DNA from: Kappaphycus alvarezii
Lineage: Eukaryota > Rhodophyta > Florideophyceae > Gigartinales > Solieriaceae
DNA: 64,000 nucleotides
Assembly (NCBI GenBank): GCA_002205965.3
Contig: NADL03000011.1
Coordinates: 1-64,000, forward strand
Direction: 5' to 3'
In this document: in pieces, positions 55,446 through 64,000 of the stretch
Position numbering within the stretch: position 1 is the stretch's first letter
Layout of the letters: each line of letters starts with the position of its first letter
Position numbers and translations under genes: made by a program
Notes under the pieces: generated by a model
Told to the model about the DNA's origin: nothing
Databases searched by the model: none
Seen by the model: the letters and a program-made list of their open reading frames with translations, nothing else

Positions 55446-56293
55446 TTACACATAGTACCCATCAACGCCGCCCACACATCGAAATTGTTGGATCACCCCG
55501 CCTCTAGCAACGTGTTCCTCGTCAACTCTGCCTCCTCTTTTCCGATCTGTCTCCTCCCTAACTCTGCATACGTCACACCCTGCAGCCATTTCCCTGCCTC
55601 CACCGCACTCATTCCGTGCCTTTCTGCAATGCCCGTCACACTTTCCTCTCCTGCTTCCACCAACCGCCTTCCCTCCTTCAAAAATGCGTCCACCACCTTG
55701 CAGTATGTCCTCCAGCCTCTCACAGCCCTCCCTCACAACAACACTGAAACAACCCCCACGGCGTCGGCACCCCTCCAACAATTTTCACCTCCCCTCCTAC
55801 CTCATATGGTCGTGTTGTATAATGCTCCCACAAAAACGCATCCACGCTCCCATCCTTTACCGCCTTTCTCAACCCCTCAAAATTCCCACACACCTGAAAC
55901 GTGGGCTCCCTCTCCCACCCACGTTTTTTCGCAAGTACCCTTACCATAACTTGGACTTCCCGATCCAATTCTAGACACACCCATTTCGCACGTGATAACT
56001 GCTCCACGTCGTTGATGCTACTATTCGGACCTACGATTACTGCCCATGTCAATGGACTTGTAACGAGAGGCCCGAGGAGACGAACAGGGTGCCCGTCTCG
56101 ATGGCGGCAATGATGCAATCGGTAAGTGCAAAAGCAGCGTCAACTTGCCGGACTGCAGGGATTTCAGCATAGAACCACTGCCGCCGGGGTGCGGGTGGAA
56201 CTCGGGGACTGGGGTGACGGGGAAGGCGGCTGTGAACCATGGGTCGTTGAACGCTTCAGGGACACCTGCGAATTTGAGCGGTTGCGGGAGCAT
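55446..56293 (-). CDS. Ca3427-like periplasmic-binding-fold protein, frameshifted
   Basis: An ATG at 56,293 starts MLPQPLKFAGVPEAFNDPWF, followed by HPGGSGSMLKSLQSGKL. In the next frame comes AAFALTDCIIAAIETGT, then in a third GPLVTSPLTWAVIVG (56,020) and FEGLRKAVKDGSVDAFLWEH with GGVPTPWG at 55,730-55,870. The C-terminal helix region GEESVTGIAERHGMSAVEAG lies at 55,570-55,630. This motif order fits the Ca3427-like family, a type 2 periplasmic-binding fold of unknown ligand named after a Candida protein and found in fungi, bacteria and algae. At least four single-base shifts are needed, two of them at short G or C runs (near 56,150 and 56,080). No substitution stop lies in the conserved parts, so the gene may be intact in the organism. 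Confidence 0.65.
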
Positions 56294-57126
56294 TGCTGCT
56301 GGGAGCTGCTTCGAGGACCTCAGTCGCGGGGTTTCCAAACAAGTCGGGAAAGCTGTAAAAGATGCCAAGTATGCAAAGGATGGTTGAATTTCATATGTAT
56401 TTTTCAGACGATCATCATTCATGGAGAAACGCTGAGACAGTGCGATAAGCTTTACGGTACTTTGATCTAATCTCGCAGTGTCGGTGTCCAATGCTGATGC
56501 CATAAAGTTACTGTACTCTCATGCTACAGTATAGTACAGTACATGCAATGCTGGCACCGATTTTGCTGAAGATTGTAGAAATGAAGAAACCTTACAGTGC
56601 TTTTCAGCACTTCTTGCGCACCCCGACAAACAACCTGGGCATGGTCATATTGCCTGGACCTACTCCTTTGATTAGAGAAGGTTGGTTAATAGAATGTTGT
56701 TCTAGATGAACGACAGCCTTGGTCCATAGAGACTGGCAGATATCGCCGGCCACATTACCTTCTCAGTAGTACGGTACCTATCAGTAGTACCCTTCCTCAT
56801 ACCCAGTCTTCTACCATCCAACATGTTGTGAAAAGCACGTTTTGAATCTAGAGAGCCGTTTCCTGGCAGATGCAGCCATACCTTACACCCGTCTTCTCTC
56901 TCTGGGCTCAGCAACGCTCCGCACAGATGATCGTATTTCCGTAAAGCATTTCATCAGAATCTTTAAACCCTTCAGATGCTCCGGCAACCTGAATTCCTCC
57001 CGAGCCTCCCGCTCACTGTCCCCAATACCCCTGTCACTCTGTTGCCCTTTAGTTATTTGTGCTGGATTCGTTGTACTCGCCCCACCCAATGCACCAGTAT
57101 CCAATCAGTCGCCTCCGTAGAGGTCG
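56294..57126. other. Intergenic region or extension of the IST1-like gene
   Basis: Minus-strand frames at 56,883-57,104 (FRLPEHLKGLKILMKCFTEI) and 56,702-56,914 (DGCKVWLHLPGNGSLDSKRA) have protein-like composition and lie directly after the IST1-like tail, but the frames do not join. They could be a further C-terminal part after more shifts or unrelated sequence. A tacagtatagtacagtacat cluster lies at about 56,524-56,543. Confidence 0.35.
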
Positions 57127-58224
57127 TTACCTTACCCACCAAACTGCTGCCAAAGATGGCGCCTCTTCTGGCATTTCCAAGTAAATTCGCAACCCCGTCG
57201 CCTTCCCTTCCACTCCTATTTCGCTGCATATATCCTCCATAGTCCTCGTCAGCCTGATGCTGATCGCACCTTGACCATAATACTCTCCTGTGGGTTCTGA
57301 TGGTTGCGGTTTGGCTTCGGATAACTCCGTTGTAATCATTGCGCCCTTGCTGTTGCCCAGACTTACGACCGCTGACCGGTGATACCTCGTCGATCCTCTC
57401 TCTGGTTCTTGCGCTCTCGATGTCCTCGGTGGCGGCCCCTTAGCCTCTTCTGTCATTCTTCTGGTGGTTTTAAATCTGAAATCTGTGGGCGAAATAGGCA
57501 TTTCCGATGACGCTACTGACAGCGGAGTGGTTTGCGCCCGCCGAATCTCCGAAGGAGAGATCTCATCTCCATACCTTTCGCCCCGCCATCCCCCCCATTC
57601 ATCATCGTTCTCCTGTTTTCCCCTCGTAATCCCCGTGTCGCCATTGATACGCCGAAAAATTCCCTCAACGCCAAGTGCAAGCTCTTCGTCAATATCCTCT
57701 GCGAGGCAGACCCAGGGGAGAGTGACTCACGCACCGTGTGATTCACAAAGGCGTGCAATTCTCCTTCACCTTTTTGAATGGCGTCAACGTGAACCGGACC
57801 GAATTGCTGACGCAAAAAGTTCACAGTTTCTGATAAGTATTTCATGTGAAGCCGACCTGCCACGAAAATAATGGTGACAATACCGGAGCGGGCAGGTTCA
57901 GGAATTTGGAAGAGGGAGGTAAAGCCGGCGAGAGATTCGGTCCGTTGGTAGAGCTGATTGGAAATTGATGAGAGGTTGGCAAGAGCCTCGGCAACACGCT
58001 GATGGCGCAGGGAGGATTCAGCATAACTGCGAGCTTGGGAAATGTCATCATTTTTGAAATGACGGGCGGCTTCTTTGCGATCATCTTTGATGAATTGGAG
58101 GTAGATGTTGCAGTGATGATCGATGTCGGTGGTATGCGCGCGGAGTAGGGCACGCCATCGCGTATCATTCCAATCAGGCACAGGTTCGTCGCGATCGGTG
58201 ACTCTTTCGACGAAAGAGACCCAT
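57127..58224 (-). CDS. IST1: IST1-like ESCRT-III protein, frameshifted tail
   Basis: The IST1 domain reads DWNDTRWRALLRAHTTDIDH, HFKNDDISQARSYAESSLRH and QRVAEALANLSSISNQLYQR, then SGIVTIIFVAGRLHMKYLSE, FLRQQFGPVHVDAIQKGEG and VNHTVRESLSPGSAS up to ALREFFGV near 57,640. IST1 acts in endosomal sorting by binding Vps4 and CHMP1. No in-frame ATG precedes the domain in its own frame. An ATG at 58,224 opens MGLFRRKSHRSRRT in another frame and could be the true start with one shift. After the domain the main frame stops at 57,513, but another frame runs on (NGDTGITRGKQENDDEWGGW, then GDEISPSEIRRAQTTPLSVA) to a stop at 57,127. This gives the long disordered tail expected for the family. The switch occurs at a run of five T residues near 57,650, so a homopolymer indel is likely. 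Confidence 0.75.
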
Positions 58225-58609
58225 TCCCGTAATGCCCGAGTGATCAGTTCGAGAGGTTCGTGAGGGAAAGGCCGAGGTCTTGGGTTGCCTCAAGATGTGG
58301 TATTACGTCATGTGGCCTGCGCGAACAAAATGTACAGGACTACAGTACTGCATTGAACAGCAAAGCGCTGTGCACTGCTGTAACTGAGGCACAGTGTTCA
58401 TGATACAGTACTGTACTGTATGCACCCTGAGGCTTTAGAAAAATTTGTCGACGAATCAAAAATCCAGAATTCAATTTCAGAGGTATTACTGCGCACCCAG
58501 TAGGATATTCAATTGGCTTGACAATGATACGATATCTACGCTTTGGTACATATTTACTGGATACCAACCCACATATCCACCACAGTAAATTAACCCCCCA
58601 TTTACACAG
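58225..58609. other. Intergenic region upstream of the IST1-like gene
   Basis: It contains a tacagtactgtactgta cluster at 58,404-58,420 and no recognisable coding sequence. It should include the promoter of the minus-strand gene, but no motif stands out. Confidence 0.4.
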
Positions 58610-58674
58610 TAGGATATTCCGGGCCACAACAGACCATATCTTTCACATATTAAATCACCCCACAGTTTCCCCCC
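58610..58674 (+). repeat. Interspersed repeat R1, copy C
   Basis: This 65-bp segment begins taggatattccgggccacaa and contains cagaccatatctttcacata and taaatcaccccacagtttcc. It matches copy B closely. A partial start (taggatattcaattggc) also occurs about 110 bp upstream at 58,501. Confidence 0.75.
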
Positions 58675-61600
58675 AAAATCCAGATTTGTGTTGGTTGGAA
58701 GCAGGGCTGGAATTACTGTAGCTGCGGTGCTGGGCAATTATGGGGTAGGGGCGATTCAGTATTATACTAATGCCGTAAAGTATCACAATACCGTAATGGA
58801 AATATTTGACGATTGCCAGGTAAGAGGGTCTGCAATCATGTGTTCAACTCGGCATTGAACCCGTTGGATCCAAAATTTGCCCCCACTAGTACAGCGTGCC
58901 AAGCCAAAGTTGGACCCTAAAATTTAAAATACCAGCAAATCCGATTCAAAAAAGCCTGTTTCAACTTTTTCAACCCATTTCTGAGGCGGTTGAACACATC
59001 CAGAGTCCAATAATGGCAACAATGCAAGACACAGCCGAAACGTACGTTTCCCTGTATCAGAAACATTTGCTACGTACTGTACCTGCCAGAAAATCCAGGA
59101 GGATGCGGGAACATCGAGGTAAATTACCATCTTGCGTTCGGGAGGGGGTTTCTACCGGTGGGCCATTCTAACCCTTTTCTAGCACAAACGAGTATCTATC
59201 CTGCTAAAGAACTAGATCATTTCAAATAAAAAATGAAAAAGACAGCAGCCAAAGTTTCCAATAAAAGACCACTTGGAAGGATTACAGAAAAGCGCACGAT
59301 ATTTTATACAAAGCAGATAATAAGTGCACCACAGTACCAATGCCCATTTACAGATCTATTGCAAACGAAAATCACCATTCATAAACTTTAAACCAGAAAA
59401 TTACATTGCAACTAAATTTTCTTCTCATACTAAAAAAGAAGCAAAGGATTCCCCCTTTCGAATAGAAACTGGACCAAATATGCCACTACAATAAAATGGT
59501 TTCGATGCAGGGAGAACCTTTGCCTGAATGGAACCGAAAGCACCTTAAACTGTTTAGTAGGACTATTCGTAACTTCATACCTTGCGCAAATTCTTCGAGA
59601 CATCGAGGCCCCTATTTGGAGCGTTATTCTGTGGGGCATGTAGGGTCGGGGTAACTCTTATCTGTAATAACCATTTCACGATCCTACAACCGCATCTTCA
59701 GATTCATCCTGTGAATTTCAATATTAGAATGATTTACGCATAGAAATGATTCGTACACCCATACGATATCTCTACTCACAATGACCACTGTATTTACATA
59801 CCGTAGCCCTAAGAAAAGTAGTTGATGCGATTATCAGCGAATAACAAACTCTTCGGACTCATTTATAGGGCAAGTAGGTCCATATAAGGACGCAGAACAT
59901 CCAAACTCAGCTAGATTTCAAACCCTGTTTGACAAACGAATCTCGACAATGTCAGTTGATTTTAAAATCAAGTTCCAAAAGAAAATTAAAGAAAAACTTA
60001 TCAAACCAGATTCTGTGAGACAATCAATCAGTCAAAAGTCAATTAGTTGACAACCACTCACATCGATGAAAGCCTGCGAAACATTTTCTAGTTACAACAT
60101 GTAAATTAGAAATTTCTGCATTCAGTTTCAAATCCTTTCAAAAAAAGTGCGGAGGTTGTATGGACGGGGAACGTCCCTCTTTCCCTTATTTCAGAAATTA
60201 GAAGCCAGGATTGAAGTAATCCAAAGGACTTACTCGAAATAGACAGATAATTCGTTGTGTATATGTTGAGGAAAAACTAGATTGAGTTTAGCTGTCACTC
60301 TAAATGCACTGAACAGCAACTGGAAATTTTGATGCTGCAATATTCGATGTTGAATACATTGAAAAGTATTTTGAGCATTTAAATTCGCATGGCTCTCACT
60401 TTTATTCAAAATATGTCTTTTATACACAGAAGTTTCGGATAAAAACTCTGCACAGGATTAGCAAGGTAAAATAACAGGCTTCATTAACTTGAGAATTTGT
60501 AACAAAAAAACTTTACCTACAAAATCACTTCAATAACAAACCAATTATTACCTATATAGAAGAAAACTGTGTTTCGATTCTCAATCGAAATGAATCAAAA
60601 TATTTCTTTTTTTAAATTGGAAATCAAAGTTCGAAACTTTGAGTTTCATTCACGTTATCATTTAACTATTAATCTGTGAATTGTTGTATTTTTTGCGATT
60701 TTTATTTCCCATTTACGAAATGCTGTTCATAAATGCTTTTTGTTGTATATTTGACACAAATTCAATAATTATTCCCTTTAATTGCAGAAAATGCTTCTTT
60801 CCACGTAGTTTAGCATTTGAATATCTCCTAAATACTTTGTAAAGTATCAAAAATATTTAATTTGAAGTTAAGCGTAAATATGTGCTGAATATCGACCTGG
60901 GGAATCCCGTACCACACTTTTTGCAACATAGAAAATTTGAAAATGTAATGCAGTATAATATTATGTCCCTTTCTGGTCTGAAATTTTAACTGTTTTAACG
61001 CTTACATAATTTTATTTCGTAAATTTAGGCGATAATTTGTTCCAAACCGAAACTGCGCAATTTTTTAGAAAATGTTTCCCGGTTATAAATTTTGGTTTAC
61101 TTTTAGTGGAAAACGCGGGAAATGTATGAACAAAAATTTGACCTTCGAAATAATTTTGTCGATCCCAGACTCAGATTCGGAAATAACGGAATGAAGAACG
61201 TGATCTAAGAAAAAGCTTCTTCCGTTTTCGGGGCTCTAACGTAGGTTTTTTCAATCAAGCATATGCTTTCCTGGTGTAACATTTTCTTTTTTAATTTCTA
61301 CTTGCGCTACTGTAAACATTTTTACGGAACAAGTAGTGAACTCACTTTTTTGGACACGAATCCCAAACGTTTTCGTGGGGCGAGACTTAATAATTTCTTA
61401 TCGGCGGAACTTTTGTCGAGTCTTTGTTTGCAATATACTGTACATATTTACCTACTGCGCAGTATTATATTCACAGTACAGTATGGTACTGTAATGTATT
61501 ATGCTTTACAGTAGTACCGTATTGTAATGAACTACAGAACTCTCCAGTAAGAAAGTACAAAGAAAACTCGCATTTTAGTGACCACTCATTTTAGTGACCA

Positions 61601-61796
61601 TCTGCGGTAGAGTGTCTTTTTGGCCTACAATATCATGCGACATGTGTGTTTTGAATCTATGAGTGCACAAATGGATATTAATAGTGACCAATTCCATGAT
61701 AGTGACTTTTTCCGCAGAGAGTCCCTCGTTTCATGTACGGTCACTCAAAAAAAAACCTTGTTTTTTAATTATATTTAACAGCTTTAGTTTATTTCT
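58675..61796. other. AT-rich gene-free region
   Basis: About 3.1 kb of AT-rich DNA with dense stops, similar to 4.1-9.9 kb. The open frame at 58,896-59,171 is unrecognised. Near 61,573-61,603 the phrase cattttagtgaccact occurs twice in tandem. GTAC-type words cluster at 61,437-61,530. Confidence 0.5.
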
Positions 61797-63746
61797 CTAC
61801 TCTTCATTGGACTTGACAAAAAATTCGCTGATTCTGTTTTGACGAGAGGTTTTCTTGCGATAGTCCATCACGTTCTGAATTTCCAGGTCAATAATACCAG
61901 CAAGGTCTGCTCGTGATCCTTTCAGGAGCTCATGATTGGCTGCAACCATTATTTTGAGCTCCTGGGCAAACGCCTCCGCTGCCCTCTGAAATTTAATAAT
62001 AAATGGTTGTCGGTGCTCCACATCAATTCCTATATCTGGTTCCGTATCTGATATATTAAGTACAGGACCGTTTCTGAATCCGCTTCTATTGTCGCTGATG
62101 CGGCTACATCTACATCATTTCCCTCTGTTACTGGTTGGCAACAGTCCAGTCCATCCTCTTCGCTCAGAAATGGCTCCATATCCAACTCATAAAAGCCTTC
62201 AATGACCTCCAATTCACCCAATATGTCCACATCGTTAATAAATTCCCTCATATTGTCTTCATTCTATCGATTGCAGTTCTCATCTGGATCAATGAACGAG
62301 TTTACGACAGCATCATCCAATGTTTTGAGCCAAGCTTCACCTTCCATTTTGGCATTTTTTGCCCTTAACGTAAAAACAGCCTTTTCTGTACTTAGAGCGG
62401 AACGACGTGGAGGCCTAAAGAGGGTTCCACCTTTGTGATATTCTCGACACGAATATATTTCAGGTTCTCCTGCTGAAAAGGGGTCAATATTCCCGTCTGA
62501 AACCAACCATTAATAACAACTGACGGAGGGCCAAATTCCACGTCTTTGCCATCATACATACAGCATCATAGCTGGTAACGGCTTGCCATATTTTAAAAGT
62601 ACCGTGTTCTTCCGCTGGAAGCAACATAATGTTGTCCACGTATTCAAATATATGTTCCACGAGAAGCCGTCGAAAGGCGCATTGAAAAGATCTGCCAATG
62701 GATGCATCCACCGGCTGTAAACATGAAGTCATGTTGGGAGGCAAAAACATGCTAACGACGTTATGATACATTTGTAGTCAATTGCATGACCTGAACACTT
62801 GTCGACAATTTTGACAAGTGTCCTTCCTTTCCAGTTCGCCAATCTTATCGTACCCTCTCATTGTTATTGCCCAAAATGTTTCGTATTCCAGGCATTACAT
62901 TGGGACTGATAAAATATCCCCAGATCTCGCATCGGATCGAAATGTCGAGGGAAGCTGCGTGGCGTCTTCGATTTTCCAATTACCACTAATGGAGCTTTCC
63001 TTTCATCAGCGAATACAGTTAGTACTGCTGTCAATCGATCCTTTACACGTCCATACGTGGCCGCCCTATTACTAAGCGAATTACCGACTTGGAACGATCT
63101 ATACAGCATACCACTTCATCCGTATTTGAGATTTCTTGAATTGGAAACACGGCGAGCTGTTTCTGTAACGCCAATCGTGCGGAAGCAACCGTTGCTTCAG
63201 TGAAGTGACCATTCTGTCCTAGACCCTTGCTGCTATGCAACGCATTCCGTTTCATGAAGTTATCGACCCAGCCATGGCTAGCCTTAAACGCCTTCAAGCG
63301 GTCAATCTTAGCTTGGAGCAGTGCTTGAATCCATGGCTGTTTCGATGCTGGTGATAGAGATTCAACAAGTTTATCACGCAACTCAAGGGATATTCGCATG
63401 CAGACGTCAGCTCTGAACAGAGACTCTCCCTTCATATAAACAATTCGCTCCATTATGAACTCATAAAGTGCCTTTTCCAACTCTGGAAACTGTCCCGTTG
63501 ACATTCTAGACATTTTGCGCAGTTTCTTGCTGCCATTCGATAAGGCCATTATTTCGGCACTCTTCTTCTCCAAGCAAACACTGCGGCTTTTGATATGTTT
63601 AGTTCTCTGGCTACAGCGGCATTGGTGTACGGCTTGTTGGTTTTTGGGTCAGTTTGTGCCGTTCCAAAGGTTCCATCGTTTCGCACCCCAAGAAGGCGGA
63701 GCGCCTTTTGCTTCGTCTCAAAATTGGGTTGCTGTCGTTTTGTCAT
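61797..63746 (-). pseudogene. Pogo/Tigger-type (Tc1/mariner superfamily) transposase
   Basis: An ATG at 63,746 starts MTKRQQPNFETKQKALRLLG and a CENP-B-like helix-turn-helix (AAVARELNISKAAVFAWRRR). A second DNA-binding helical region follows after a shift near 63,565: FPELEKALYEFIMERI and FKASHGWVDNFMKRNALHSS. The catalytic domain has ISNTDEVVCCID (first Asp, about 63,110), KDRLTAVLTVFADERKAPLV (63,030), a second-Asp region KIVDKCSGHAID (about 62,790) and MFLPPNMTSCLQPVDASIGR (third Asp, about 62,710). An acidic C-terminal region (EGFYELDMEPFLSEEDGLDC) runs to 61,797. Frames change at least five times although the three catalytic positions are kept. No inverted repeats were matched. Confidence 0.75.
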
Positions 63747-63866
63747 TGTAAAGGATAGCTGTGGTTGTGTTGTGTAATGGTAAGGAAGAAGTGTGGAGTG
63801 GTTTGGTAACTGCAATGCTTGTCGCCTAGTTTTCATTCACCTACATTCAATTACTGAAGGTAACGG

Positions 63867-63900
63867 TGTGGATCTGTAACGGTTGTGGATCTGTAACGGT
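63867..63900. repeat. 17-bp perfect tandem duplication
   Basis: tgtggatctgtaacggt occurs twice without mismatch. The last ten bases plus one g (tgtaacggtg at 63,892-63,901) are inverted as caccgttaca at 63,943-63,952, around a tacagtacagtaca cluster. It may be the outer end of the pogo-type element. Confidence 0.75.
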
Positions 63901-64000
63901 GGGTTATGTAATACAGTACAGTACATGGCATGTTATTTAACACACCGTTACAAACTGTAAATAGTTCATTGGGAATTGATACCTTTATTCTGCCGGTCTG

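Noticed and set aside
55380..55949. 189-codon plus-strand open frame
   Set aside because: It is the complement of the minus-strand Ca3427-like gene, is Pro/Ser/Thr-rich, and has no domain. It is a shadow of the real gene.

Overview
The window looks like nuclear DNA of a eukaryote with a repeat-rich genome. It contains many families of eukaryotic transposable elements (copia, non-LTR-type reverse transcriptases, Helitron, MULE, Tc1/mariner, PIF/Harbinger, pogo). The few host-type genes show no recognisable introns, and there are no bacterial operons. Intron-poor genes set among decayed elements fit a multicellular red alga, but this is an inference from style, not proof; an oomycete or other alga is not excluded. 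No rRNA, tRNA or CRISPR array was recognised.

Layout. 1-4.1 kb: AT-rich DNA plus a minus-strand remnant of a reverse-transcriptase element (family B). 4.1-11.8 kb: AT-rich DNA with no recognisable gene. 11.8-13.1 kb: an unidentified decayed minus-strand coding remnant. 13.2-18.8 kb: a decayed but nearly complete copia element (gag, protease, integrase, RT, RNase H). 19.0-19.9 kb: minus-strand, possibly gag-like frames. 20.4-23.1 kb: a second, unrelated copia pol. 24.4-26.8 kb: a family A reverse-transcriptase element. 27.0-30.4 kb: a Helitron-type helicase. 30.7-31.2 kb: a second family B fragment. 33.4-34.9 kb: an egghead-like family 2 glycosyltransferase broken by several frameshifts. 35.25-35.9 kb: a second family A tail.

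35.9-42.6 kb is the most interesting block. Two inverted repeats of about 190 bp enclose a minus-strand Mutator-like transposase with SWIM and CCHC zinc motifs, a coding minisatellite, a separate J-domain (HPD) reading frame, and a plus-strand Tc1/mariner copy that probably inserted later. 43.1-43.9 kb holds a Harbinger transposase with its DDE residues present. 46.4-47.3 kb has a third, poor copia RT. 51.1-51.5 kb has a Myb/SANT-like frame of Harbinger type. 52.3-53.9 kb is an internally deleted LTR element with short LTRs, one of which carries a 140-bp insertion flanked by an 11-bp target-site duplication.

54.5-58.2 kb is a small gene island: an intact bacterial-type histidine phosphatase (+), a convergent Ca3427-like periplasmic-binding-fold protein (-, frameshifted), and an IST1/ESCRT-III-like protein (-, at least one frameshift). 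58.7-61.7 kb is AT-rich and empty. 61.8-63.75 kb is a minus-strand pogo/Tigger transposase.

Frameshifts are frequent even in genes whose conserved residues are otherwise kept, and several sit at short homopolymers. Uncorrected long-read indels are therefore a serious alternative to gene decay for the host genes. The copia and mariner copies also carry substitutions at catalytic sites, which point to real decay.
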